DNA of 64,000 nucleotides from Clostridium_AW sp963515715 (GTDB lineage Bacteria > Bacillota > Clostridia > Clostridiales > Clostridiaceae): positions 248,001-312,000 of the forward strand of contig NZ_CAUPZS010000001.1 of assembly GCF_963515715.1 (NCBI RefSeq), read 5' to 3'. Positions 1 through 8,218 of the stretch are shown in pieces. Numbering within the stretch: position 1 is the first letter of the stretch; each line of letters begins with the position of its first letter. Below the pieces are notes generated by a model. It was not told where the DNA came from. It did no database searches and worked only from the letters and a program-made list of their open reading frames with translations. A program made the translations under genes and the position numbers.

Positions 1-550
1 GAGAAGAGAAATATTAAAAGAAATACAGGAAAAGAGAATAGAGGAGACATGGAATTCATTAGAAAAAGATACAGTAGTTGATGGAGAAGTAAAAAGATTA
101 ACTGACTTTGGAGCCTTTGTAGAAATTGGAGGGGTAGATGGGCTGTTACATATAACAGAAATGTCTTGGGGAAGAATATCATCTCCATCCAAAATGCTTA
201 AAGTTGGAGATAAGCTTAAAGTATATATTTTAGATGCAGATAAAGAAAGCAAAAAACTGGCTTTAAGTTTAAAAAAATTAAAGGAAGATCCATGGAGTAG
301 TGCAGATGTAAAGTATCCAATAGGTTCAATAGTACTTGGCAAAATAGTTCGTTTTGCCTCATTTGGAGCCTTTGTTGAGCTAGAACCAGGTATAGATGGC
401 TTAGTTCATATATCACAGATAAGCCATAAAAGAGTTGAAAAAGCAGAAGATGTGCTTAAGATAGGTGAAAATATAAAGGCAAAAATTTTAGATTTAGACA
501 AAGAAAATAAAAAAATTGGTTTAAGTATTAAAGAAGTCAATAATATATAA
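1..550 (+). CDS. S1 RNA-binding repeat protein, C-terminal part (probable IspH-S1 fusion), 5' cut
   Basis: The reading frame is open from base 2 to the stop at 548-550, so the gene enters from the left edge. About 182 residues are visible and hold two S1 (OB-fold) repeats, each with the GxVxxxxxFGAFVE...G.DGLVHIS pattern: one from about base 80 with DFGAFVEIGGVDGLLHIT, the next from about base 325 with SFGAFVELEPGIDGLVHIS. In clostridia the gene before miaB is usually a fusion of IspH, the last MEP-pathway reductase, with ribosomal-protein-S1 repeats. I infer that identity from the repeats and the downstream order; the IspH part is outside the window, so a plain RpsA-like protein is equally compatible. 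A good terminator follows at 571-606. Confidence 0.75.
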   Translation, partial: RREILKEIQEKRIEETWNSLEKDTVVDGEVKRLTDFGAFVEIGGVDGLLHITEMSWGRISSPSKMLKVGDKLKVYILDADKESKKLALSLKKLKEDPWSSADVKYPIGSIVLGKIVRFASFGAFVELEPGIDGLVHISQISHKRVEKAEDVLKIGENIKAKILDLDKENKKIGLSIKEVNNI

Positions 551-570
551 AATCAAAGAAGATATTTAGA

Positions 571-606
571 TAAATGCGTATATTATAAAAATTATATACG
601 CATTTA
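571..606 (+). terminator. Intrinsic terminator after the S1-repeat gene
   Basis: A 13-bp stem (TAAATGCGTATAT at 571-583 with its complement ending at 606) closes a 10-base loop and is followed by a T-rich run. It ends the leftmost transcription unit. Confidence 0.8.
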
Positions 607-673
607 TTTTTAATAAATTATATTGATATAATAAAATCTACTAATTTAAAGTATATAGCTATATAAGACCTCG

Positions 674-704
674 AAATATTACCTTTTTATTTTAGGTAAT
701 ATTT
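674..704. repeat. Perfect 11-bp inverted repeat upstream of the CotS-like gene
   Basis: AAATATTACCT at 674-684 and its exact complement at 694-704 flank a 9-base T-rich centre, and six C residues follow at 705-710. There is no U-run on the plus strand, so it is not a normal terminator for the upstream gene. It lies 47 bases before the CotS-like start and could be an operator or leader hairpin; its function is not known. Confidence 0.5.
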
Positions 705-751
705 CCCCCCATTGTTAATATAATATATAAGATAATAATTGGAGGGAAATT

Positions 752-1813
752 ATGGGGGATAGGAAATTAGTTCAATATGTAGATGATCTAACTGGCCATG
801 AAATAAAAACTGTAAATAAAATAATGGAAAATTATAATTTAGATATTAAAGATATAGAAAAAGCAAGAAGTACCTATAAAATATGTACAAATAAAGGTAT
901 GGTTTGTTTAAAGAAAATTAGACGAAGTAAAAGAAAAGCTATAAATTGTAATATTTTAGTTCAAGAGTTAGACAAACATGGGTTTCCGTATACTGCTAAA
1001 TTTTATAGAACCAAAGACAATTATCTCTTTGAAAAATATAAAAAATCTTTCTATTATGTTACTGAATGGATAGATGGAGAGGAATGTGATTTAAACGATA
1101 TACATGAGGCTTGTAATTGTATAAAACTTCTTGCCAAGTTTCATATTGCTTCTTCAAAGATTGAGACTAAAAAATTAAAAATTAAGAATAAGCTTAAGAA
1201 TTGGCCTAAAATATTCAATAAAAGTCTTAGTGACTTAGAAAGTTATAAAGATATAATTGAGAGAAAAAAATCAAAAAACGAATTTGATATAGTCTATAGG
1301 AATTATATTGATAGGTTTTATAATAGAGGATTAGCGGCTCTTCATTTCCTAAATGCTTCAGATTACTATATGTTATCTAAAAAATCCAGTGAAAACAAAA
1401 CAATTTGTCATGATGGTTTTTACTACCAAAATATAATTGAAAAAGATGATGAATATTACTTTATTGATTTAGATAGTATTATAATAGACTTGCATATAAA
1501 TGATTTAGGAAAGTTAATTAGGAGATTAATGTTCAAGAAATCCTATGCCTGGGATTTTGACAAAGCAAAACAATTAATTGAAGCTTATAGTGAGGTTAAC
1601 AAGCTTTCAAAAGGAGAAGTAGAGGCTATGTTAGCTATGATAGCTTTTCCACATAAATATTGGAAATTAGGTAGAAAGCGTTATATAAAAAAGAAAGGGT
1701 GGAGTGAAGCCAAATATATGAATAAACTTAACAAATTAATAAAGTCAGACGAACTGCAACAAAAGTTTTTGGAAGATTATATAAACTATGTAAATAGTTA
1801 TGATGAATGCTAA
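752..1813 (+). CDS. CotS-family spore coat protein, aminoglycoside-phosphotransferase-like kinase fold
   Basis: The 353-residue product resembles the CotS/CotI/YsxE spore-coat family, which has the APH/choline-kinase fold. The catalytic-loop equivalent is CHDGFYYQNII near residues 220-230, followed by FIDLDS as the metal-binding DxD-like segment. The N-terminal ATP-lobe pattern is weak, though a lysine-rich stretch (VCLKKIRRSK) lies where a beta-strand lysine is expected. Family members assemble into the coat, and some may act as glycan or small-molecule kinases. The ATG follows GGAGGG by five bases. The gene stands between an upstream inverted repeat and a GNAT gene 64 bases downstream. The assignment is by family; the substrate is unknown. 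Confidence 0.75.
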   Translation: MGDRKLVQYVDDLTGHEIKTVNKIMENYNLDIKDIEKARSTYKICTNKGMVCLKKIRRSKRKAINCNILVQELDKHGFPYTAKFYRTKDNYLFEKYKKSFYYVTEWIDGEECDLNDIHEACNCIKLLAKFHIASSKIETKKLKIKNKLKNWPKIFNKSLSDLESYKDIIERKKSKNEFDIVYRNYIDRFYNRGLAALHFLNASDYYMLSKKSSENKTICHDGFYYQNIIEKDDEYYFIDLDSIIIDLHINDLGKLIRRLMFKKSYAWDFDKAKQLIEAYSEVNKLSKGEVEAMLAMIAFPHKYWKLGRKRYIKKKGWSEAKYMNKLNKLIKSDELQQKFLEDYINYVNSYDEC

Positions 1814-1877
1814 TTGACTATAATATTTTTACCAATTATACTAATAAGTATAGAGTAATGCAAGATGAGGAAGGTTT

Positions 1878-2744
1878 ATGTGTGTATACGAAATATTGAC
1901 TAAAAAAAATATAATTTATTTTCAAGTTTTGAACAGTTTAAGATTAAATTTTAATAAATATAATGAAGATTTTTTTTATCCCTATAATGCTAAGAATATA
2001 ATAGGTAAGATTCAATTAAGAAAAAATGTGTGTATGTTAAAAAAAAATAATAAATACATTGGATATATATGGAACACTAGAGAGGGCAACTCTCTTTACT
2101 ATATAAATAGCATAAATTTAATTGAAGAAGAATGTAATGTGTCTAATATTATTACATTATTAAGGATTTTTAGTGCCAATGATAAAGTTTATTTAATGTG
2201 TAGCGATAATGGACATAACGTAAAATTACTAGAAAAAGTAGGATTTAAAAAGAAGAGTGGAACTCTAAAAATGGAGCGTGACTTAACATTTTATAGAAAG
2301 TCATTCTTACCTAAAGAGGTCCGATTTAAAGTATTTCAACGTGGAAAAGATGAAGAGATAAGATGTTTTATCCAAAATGAAGTTTTTAAGAATCAATCTA
2401 GAAAACCACTTACAGTAAAAGATATAGTATATGATCAATATCAAGAGTATTATTTTCCAGAGGGCGCAATCTTTATTATGGTAAATGGAGTTTATATAGG
2501 ATATGGACAAATTATAATTTATAATTCCACACCTTTGATTGTAAATGTTGGAATATTAAAGGAGTATAGACATAAGGGTTATGGAGAAATTTTAATAAAT
2601 TATTTATTAGATATAATAGCAGATTATAAATTTACAAAAGCAGTGATAAAAGTTGACTGGAACAATGAAACAGCTTTTAACTTATATAGAAAATGTGGAT
2701 TTGAAGTTATAGAAGAAGACTACAAAATGGAAGTAATCATATAA
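1878..2744 (+). CDS. Tandem GNAT-family acetyltransferase
   Basis: The 288-residue protein looks like two GNAT domains in series. The N-terminal half is degenerate but keeps a terminal LLEKVGFKKKSG segment typical of the GNAT beta5-alpha4 end. The C-terminal half carries the acetyl-CoA loop in the form EYRHKGYGEILINYL (Q/RxxGxG/A motif) and ends with FNLYRKCGFE, the classic GNAT C-terminal motif. The start follows GAGGAAGG by four bases. It shares its direction and a short gap with the CotS-like gene, which suggests joint expression. The acceptor substrate cannot be read from sequence. Its end converges on the aminotransferase at a shared terminator. Confidence 0.75.
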   Translation: MCVYEILTKKNIIYFQVLNSLRLNFNKYNEDFFYPYNAKNIIGKIQLRKNVCMLKKNNKYIGYIWNTREGNSLYYINSINLIEEECNVSNIITLLRIFSANDKVYLMCSDNGHNVKLLEKVGFKKKSGTLKMERDLTFYRKSFLPKEVRFKVFQRGKDEEIRCFIQNEVFKNQSRKPLTVKDIVYDQYQEYYFPEGAIFIMVNGVYIGYGQIIIYNSTPLIVNVGILKEYRHKGYGEILINYLLDIIADYKFTKAVIKVDWNNETAFNLYRKCGFEVIEEDYKMEVII

Positions 2745-2778
2745 AAAAGATAGACTATTATGTAAATGTCTATCTTTT
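2745..2778. terminator. Bidirectional terminator between converging genes
   Basis: AAAAGATAGAC at 2745-2755 pairs with GTCTATCTTTT at 2768-2778. Flanking A and T runs make it usable from both strands, serving the GNAT gene (+) and the aminotransferase (-). Confidence 0.8.
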
Positions 2779-2783
2779 CTATA

Positions 2784-3980
2784 TTAATCAAATATTGTTT
2801 TATATTTTTCTAAGGCTTTTCTTAATATTTCTATAGATTCTTTTAAGTCTTCTCTATCAATACAATATGAAAGTCTAACTTCATCGAGGCCTAAACCTTC
2901 AGTGGCGTAGAAACCTGCTGCTGGGGTAATCATTATGGTTTTATTATTAAGATTAAAATCTGTTAATAACCATTTTGTAAAATGATCTGCATCTTTAACA
3001 GGGAGTTTCGCTATTATATAAAATGCTCCAGAGGGCTTTTCGCAACTAACTCCAGGTATGCTTATAAGTCCTTCATACAATACATCTCTTCTTTTTTCAT
3101 ATTCTTTATTTACATCAATTAAATATTGTGGAGTAACATCGATTAAACTAGCCGCTCCTATTTGATCTATACTTGAAACACTTAATCTAGTTTGGCTAAG
3201 CTTCATAAATTCATTGGATACCATTCTATTTTTACAAACTAGCATCCCTATTCTAGCTCCACATGCACTATACCTCTTTGAAATACTATCTACTAAGATT
3301 ACTCTATCTGATACATCCTCCATATACATAAAGGAAGTAAACTTTTCAGTGCCATATACAAACTCCCTATAAACCTCATCTACTATAATAAATAAGTCTT
3401 TTTCCTTTGCTATATCGCATAATAATCTAACTTCTTCTTCGGTATAAACAACTCCAGTAGGATTTCCGGGATTGCATATTAACATAGCTTTTGTTTTAGG
3501 GGTAATGTTTTTAAGTATGTCTTCTTTATTTTTAAGGTGAAATCCATCTTCTCTATATGTTCTAAAGGATTTAATAGTTACACCAGCCATTTTAGCCATA
3601 TTATTGTAGTTTGTATAGTATGGCTCAGGTAATATTATTTCGTCTCCATAGTCACAAATTGTCAACAATGCAAACAAGAGACCTTCGCTGGCACCATGAG
3701 TAATGAGTATATCATCCTTGTCTAAGTGTATATCAATTGATTTATAATACTTCATGAAGCTATAAATAAGTTCTTTAATTCCCTGTGAATTTTCATATTT
3801 TAAAGTTTTTTCTTTAAAGTTATTTATTGCATGGAAAAATTCTTCAGGTGTCTTTATGTCAGGTTGACCAATATTTAAATGATGTACCTTTATACCTTTT
3901 TCTTTAGCTTCATCAGCAAAAGGTATAAATTTACGTATTTCAGAAAATTTCATGTTATCTATTCTTTTTGATATATTCAT
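2784..3980 (-). CDS. PLP-dependent class I/II aminotransferase
   Basis: The 398-residue fold-type I enzyme belongs to the AspC/AspB-like superfamily. Visible marks are LNIGQPD near residue 36 (substrate pocket), NPGNPTGVVY (Asn contacting PLP), DEVYREFVYG (Asp to the pyridine nitrogen) and the PLP lysine in DSISKRYSACGARIG; the C-terminal arginine is probably in EVRLSYC. It is distinct from the second aminotransferase at 19194-20390, with only family-level similarity. The amino donor and acceptor cannot be assigned. The ATG follows AGGGAG by about ten bases. It is monocistronic, divergent from miaB, with a terminator shared with the converging GNAT gene. Confidence 0.85.
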   Translation of the reverse strand: MNISKRIDNMKFSEIRKFIPFADEAKEKGIKVHHLNIGQPDIKTPEEFFHAINNFKEKTLKYENSQGIKELIYSFMKYYKSIDIHLDKDDILITHGASEGLLFALLTICDYGDEIILPEPYYTNYNNMAKMAGVTIKSFRTYREDGFHLKNKEDILKNITPKTKAMLICNPGNPTGVVYTEEEVRLLCDIAKEKDLFIIVDEVYREFVYGTEKFTSFMYMEDVSDRVILVDSISKRYSACGARIGMLVCKNRMVSNEFMKLSQTRLSVSSIDQIGAASLIDVTPQYLIDVNKEYEKRRDVLYEGLISIPGVSCEKPSGAFYIIAKLPVKDADHFTKWLLTDFNLNNKTIMITPAAGFYATEGLGLDEVRLSYCIDREDLKESIEILRKALEKYKTIFD

Positions 3981-4198
3981 AAATATTCAACTCCCTATCC
4001 CTAATTATAATACTTCAATTATATAATATTTTAATATTTATTAGAAAATATTGAAAGAGCCACTTGATAATAAAAATATATATATTGTGGTTTATATATA
4101 TATTATAATGGCAAAATAGAATTAAATATATACAATTATAATGTATAATATAGTATAATGATGAATGTTAAACTATAATTAAGTATGAGGTGAGCAAT

Positions 4199-5527
4199 AT
4201 GGAAAAGGAAAAAGGTTTATTTTATATAGAGACTTGGGGATGCCAGATGAATGAAGAAGATTCAGAAAAGCTATCTGGTATGTTAAGAAATATAGGGTAT
4301 TCAAATACTGACGATAGAGAAAAAGCAAATATAATAATTTTTAATACTTGTTGTGTTAGAGAAAATGCTGAATTAAAGGTTTATGGTAACCTTGGAGCAT
4401 TAAAAAAGCTGAAGAAAGAAAATCCTGATTTAATTATTGCTGTATGTGGTTGTATGATGCAACAAGAAGGTATGGCAGAAGGAATAATTAAGAAGTTTCC
4501 TTTTGTAGATATAATATTTGGAACACATAACTCACATAAGTTTCCAGAGTATTTAAATAGAACAAAACAAGAAGGTAAATCAATAATTGAAATATGGAAT
4601 AAAGAAGAAGGTGTTGTAGAAGGCCTTCCAATTGATAGAAAAAGTGATGTAAAGGCTTTTGTTACAATTATGTATGGTTGCAATAATTTTTGTACTTATT
4701 GTATAGTTCCATATGTAAGAGGAAGAGAAAGAAGTAGAAAGCCTGAAGATATAGAAGAAGAAATTAAAAGTCTAATAAAAGAAGGTTATAAGGAAATTAC
4801 TTTGTTAGGCCAAAATGTAAACTCCTATGGTAAAGATTTAGTTCCATTATTAAGCTTTAGCCAATTATTAAGGAGATTAAATGAAATAGAAGGTATAGAA
4901 AGAATTAGATTTATGACATCTCATCCAAAGGATTTGACTGATGATGTTATAGATGCTATTAGTGAATGTGATAAGTTATGTGAGCACATACACTTACCTG
5001 TCCAATCTGGCTCAACAAGAATCTTAAAGAAAATGAATAGATCCTATGATAGAGAACAATACTTAGAATTAGTTAAAAAAATAAAAGAAAGAATTCCAGG
5101 TGTAGCTCTATCTACAGATATAATAGTTGGTTTCCCTGGAGAAACTGAAGAGGATTTTGAAGAGACACTATCCTTAATTAAAGAAGTTGAATATGATACT
5201 GCATTTACATTTATTTATTCTAAGAGAAAAGGTACACCTGCAGATGAAATGGAAGAACAGATATCAGACGATGCAAAGCATGAAAGGTTTAATAGATTAA
5301 TTGAGACTGTAAATAAAATATTTGAGAAAAAAAATAAAGAGTATGAAGGTAGAGTTGTTGAAATCCTAGTAGAAGGAGAAAGTAAAACTAGTGATGACAG
5401 ATTGAGAGGAAGAACTAGAACCAGTAAACTAGTTAACTTTTATGGAGATAAGAGTAATATAGGTAAACTTATTAAAGTTAAAATAGTAAAATCTAACTCT
5501 TTTTCATTGACTGGAGAAGAAATATAA
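4199..5527 (+). CDS. miaB: tRNA-2-methylthio-N6-dimethylallyladenosine synthase MiaB
   Basis: MiaB adds the methylthio group to i6A37 of tRNAs reading UNN codons, after MiaA makes i6A; MiaA lies downstream in this cluster. The protein shows the N-terminal UPF0004 domain with cluster cysteines in ETWGCQMN, FNTCCVRE and VCGCMMQQ, the radical-SAM CxxxCxxC in GCNNFCTYC, and a C-terminal TRAM domain. I chose ATG 4199 (442 aa) because GAGGTGA at 4187-4193 is an ideal Shine-Dalgarno five bases away; the in-frame GTG at 4190 lies inside that Shine-Dalgarno. A perfect palindrome with T-run follows the stop at once, before mutS. Confidence 0.95.
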   Translation: MEKEKGLFYIETWGCQMNEEDSEKLSGMLRNIGYSNTDDREKANIIIFNTCCVRENAELKVYGNLGALKKLKKENPDLIIAVCGCMMQQEGMAEGIIKKFPFVDIIFGTHNSHKFPEYLNRTKQEGKSIIEIWNKEEGVVEGLPIDRKSDVKAFVTIMYGCNNFCTYCIVPYVRGRERSRKPEDIEEEIKSLIKEGYKEITLLGQNVNSYGKDLVPLLSFSQLLRRLNEIEGIERIRFMTSHPKDLTDDVIDAISECDKLCEHIHLPVQSGSTRILKKMNRSYDREQYLELVKKIKERIPGVALSTDIIVGFPGETEEDFEETLSLIKEVEYDTAFTFIYSKRKGTPADEMEEQISDDAKHERFNRLIETVNKIFEKKNKEYEGRVVEILVEGESKTSDDRLRGRTRTSKLVNFYGDKSNIGKLIKVKIVKSNSFSLTGEEI

Positions 5528-5553
5528 AAAAAGCTCTTTAAAGAGCTTTTTTT
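5526..5553 (+). terminator. 28-bp perfect palindrome with T-run between miaB and mutS
   Basis: The sequence reads AAAAAAAGCTCTTT at 5526-5539 and its exact complement at 5540-5553. It overlaps the miaB stop and ends in seven T residues, so it is a strong intrinsic terminator form. Only nine bases separate it from the mutS Shine-Dalgarno, leaving no room for a mutS promoter behind it. Confidence 0.8.
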
Positions 5554-5578
5554 ATAAATTTAAAGGAGGATGAGTAAT

Positions 5579-8203
5579 TTGGCATTAACTCCAATGATGC
5601 AACAATATTTAGAAATTAAGGAAAAATGTAAAGATAGTATTTTGTTTTTTAGACTTGGCGACTTCTACGAAATGTTCTTTGAAGATGCTAAAACTGCATC
5701 CAGGGAATTGGAGTTGGTATTAACAGGTAGGGATTGTGGATTAGAAGAGAGAGCACCCATGTGTGGAATTCCCTATCATTCAGCAGATTCATATATAAGT
5801 AGATTAATTAGCAAAGGCTACAAGGTAGCTATATGTGAGCAGTTAGAGGATCCATCTCAAGCAAAAGGGATTGTTAAAAGAGACATAATCAAAATAGTAA
5901 CTCCTGGAACATATACGGATCCTTCATTCTTAGATGAAAATAAAAACAATTATATAATGAGTTTTTATGTGGAAAATGATCATGTAGGCATATGTTTTTG
6001 TGACATTTCTACTGGCGAATTTTATGGTACAGAACATATGTTTAGTGAAAACATTATTATTGATGAAATATCAAAGTATAATCCTAGTGAAGTGGTGATT
6101 TCCGAAGATAGTACGAATGAAATTATTGAAAGCATTAGAAATAGATTTAATATGGTGTTTACAAAGGTTAATGAAGATTACTTTGAAGATGAAAATTTAT
6201 TAGATAATCAGTTTGAAGATTTTACAAAGACTAACTATAATTTATCTCTTATTAAAGCTGGTAATTGTCTTTTGAAATACATATTCGAAACTCAAAAAAC
6301 TTCGCTATCGAATATAGATAAATTTCAATATTATAGCATAGTTGATTTTTTATCCATAGATATAAACTCAAAGAGAAATCTTGAGTTAACAGAAACTCTT
6401 AGGGATAAATCAAAGAAAGGATCCCTATTATGGGTATTGGATAAAACTAGTACCGCTATGGGAGGAAGACAAATTAGAAAATGGTTAGAGCAACCACTTG
6501 TAAGCAAAGAGAAAATTGAGGGAAGGTTAAATAGCGTAGAAGAGTTATTAAATAATATCTCTCTTCATGAGGACATTAAATTAGCTTTAAAAGATATATA
6601 TGATATAGAAAGAATAGTAGGGAAAATATCCTCTAAAAACGTAAATGCAAAAGAGCTTATCTCTTTGAAAAATTCTTTAGAAAAAATTCCTGGAATTAAA
6701 AAGCTTTTAATGAATTTTAACACTCCTTTCTTAAAAAATATGTGGGAAAACTTAGATGAATTATACGATATATACGACTTGCTTCAAAAAGCTATAACGG
6801 ACAGTCCATCTTTATCCTTAAAAGAAGGAAATATAATTAAGGACGGATATGATGAAGAGGTTGATAGTTTAAGAAAAGCAAAGGCTCATGGCAAAGAGTG
6901 GATAGCACAATTAGAAAATAAGGAAAAAGAAATAACAGGAATTAAATCTTTAAAAGTTGGTTACAATAAAGTATTTGGGTATTATATCGAAGTGACAAAA
7001 ACTAACTTGGCTTCTGTGCCTGAGGATAGATATATAAGGAAACAGACTCTGGCAAACTGTGAAAGATATATAACACCAGAACTTAAAGAGATGGAAGATA
7101 AAATATTACATGCAGAAGATAAACTTATTTCCTTAGAGTATAATTTGTTTGTAAGCATAAGAGACAACATAGAAAAAGAAGTGGAGAGAATGAAGAAGTC
7201 TGCGCATATTATTTCCACAATAGATTGTTTAAGTTCTCTTGCTACAGTAGCTTTAGAGAATAATTATTGTAAGCCTACAATAATTAGCGGTGATGAAATT
7301 AAAATAGTTGAAGGTAGACACCCGGTTATAGAAAAAATGATACCAATAGGAACCTTTGTATCTAATGATACAGTTATAAATACAAAAGAGGATTCATTAT
7401 TACTTATAACTGGTCCTAATATGGCTGGAAAATCAACTTACATGAGACAAGTTGCTTTAATAAGCATAATGGCACAAGTGGGGAGCTTTGTACCAGCAAG
7501 AGAAGTAAACATTTCTTTATGCGATAAAATCTTTACAAGAATAGGTGCTTCAGATGATTTGGCCTCTGGTAAGAGTACTTTTATGGTTGAAATGTGGGAA
7601 GTTTCTAATATACTGAATAATGCCACTAACAAAAGTTTAATACTACTTGATGAAGTAGGAAGAGGAACTAGTACTTTTGATGGACTTAGCATAGCTTGGG
7701 CTGTAATTGAGTATATCTGCAAGAGTGTAAATTTAAAATGCAAAACTCTTTTTGCCACCCATTATCATGAATTAACCCAATTAGAAGGTAAAGTAACGGG
7801 AGTAAAAAACTATTCTGTTTCAGTAAAAGAAGTAGGCAAAGAAATAGTTTTCTTAAGAAAGATCATAAGAGGTGGAGCGGATCAATCTTACGGTATAGAA
7901 GTTGCTAAACTTGCAGGATTACCTGAAGATGTAATCAATAGAGCTAAGGATATATTGAGTTCTATAGAAAAAGATAAAAGTATGGATTTAAAAATAGAAA
8001 ATATAGATAATAAAGATAATAAAGATGTAAATAATGAAGATGGAAGCAAAGAGGTGGCATTGGACAGCATACAATTAGATTTTACTCATGTTCAAAAGGA
8101 GAATTTAATTAAAGAGATAGCAACAATGGATATTATTAATATAACTCCTATGGAAGGTTTTAATAAGTTATATGAATTAATAAAAAAGGCCAAATCCATT
8201 TAA
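5579..8203 (+). CDS. mutS: DNA mismatch repair protein MutS
   Basis: MutS recognises mispairs and recruits MutL, encoded next. Domain I carries the mismatch-wedging FYE motif at residues 29-31 (RLGDFYEMFF). The ATPase has Walker A GPNMAGKST near residue 612, the signature STFMVEM and Walker B LLDEVGRGTSTFDG, then the ATHYHEL motif. The 874-aa length is normal for bacterial MutS. I take TTG 5579 as the start: AAAGGAGG at 5562-5569 is seven to nine bases upstream and the product begins MALTPMMQQY like its relatives, whereas ATG 5570 overlaps the Shine-Dalgarno. The segment near residues 800-830 is a low-complexity Asp/Asn/Lys linker before the tetramerisation tail. Confidence 0.97.
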   Translation: MALTPMMQQYLEIKEKCKDSILFFRLGDFYEMFFEDAKTASRELELVLTGRDCGLEERAPMCGIPYHSADSYISRLISKGYKVAICEQLEDPSQAKGIVKRDIIKIVTPGTYTDPSFLDENKNNYIMSFYVENDHVGICFCDISTGEFYGTEHMFSENIIIDEISKYNPSEVVISEDSTNEIIESIRNRFNMVFTKVNEDYFEDENLLDNQFEDFTKTNYNLSLIKAGNCLLKYIFETQKTSLSNIDKFQYYSIVDFLSIDINSKRNLELTETLRDKSKKGSLLWVLDKTSTAMGGRQIRKWLEQPLVSKEKIEGRLNSVEELLNNISLHEDIKLALKDIYDIERIVGKISSKNVNAKELISLKNSLEKIPGIKKLLMNFNTPFLKNMWENLDELYDIYDLLQKAITDSPSLSLKEGNIIKDGYDEEVDSLRKAKAHGKEWIAQLENKEKEITGIKSLKVGYNKVFGYYIEVTKTNLASVPEDRYIRKQTLANCERYITPELKEMEDKILHAEDKLISLEYNLFVSIRDNIEKEVERMKKSAHIISTIDCLSSLATVALENNYCKPTIISGDEIKIVEGRHPVIEKMIPIGTFVSNDTVINTKEDSLLLITGPNMAGKSTYMRQVALISIMAQVGSFVPAREVNISLCDKIFTRIGASDDLASGKSTFMVEMWEVSNILNNATNKSLILLDEVGRGTSTFDGLSIAWAVIEYICKSVNLKCKTLFATHYHELTQLEGKVTGVKNYSVSVKEVGKEIVFLRKIIRGGADQSYGIEVAKLAGLPEDVINRAKDILSSIEKDKSMDLKIENIDNKDNKDVNNEDGSKEVALDSIQLDFTHVQKENLIKEIATMDIINITPMEGFNKLYELIKKAKSI

Positions 8204-8218
8204 AAGGTGGGGATTATT

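Noticed and set aside
3928..3950. CodY-box-like TTTCAGAAAATT at the start of the aminotransferase gene
   Set aside because: Three mismatches to the 15-base consensus and it lies in coding sequence; chance in AT-rich DNA is likely.
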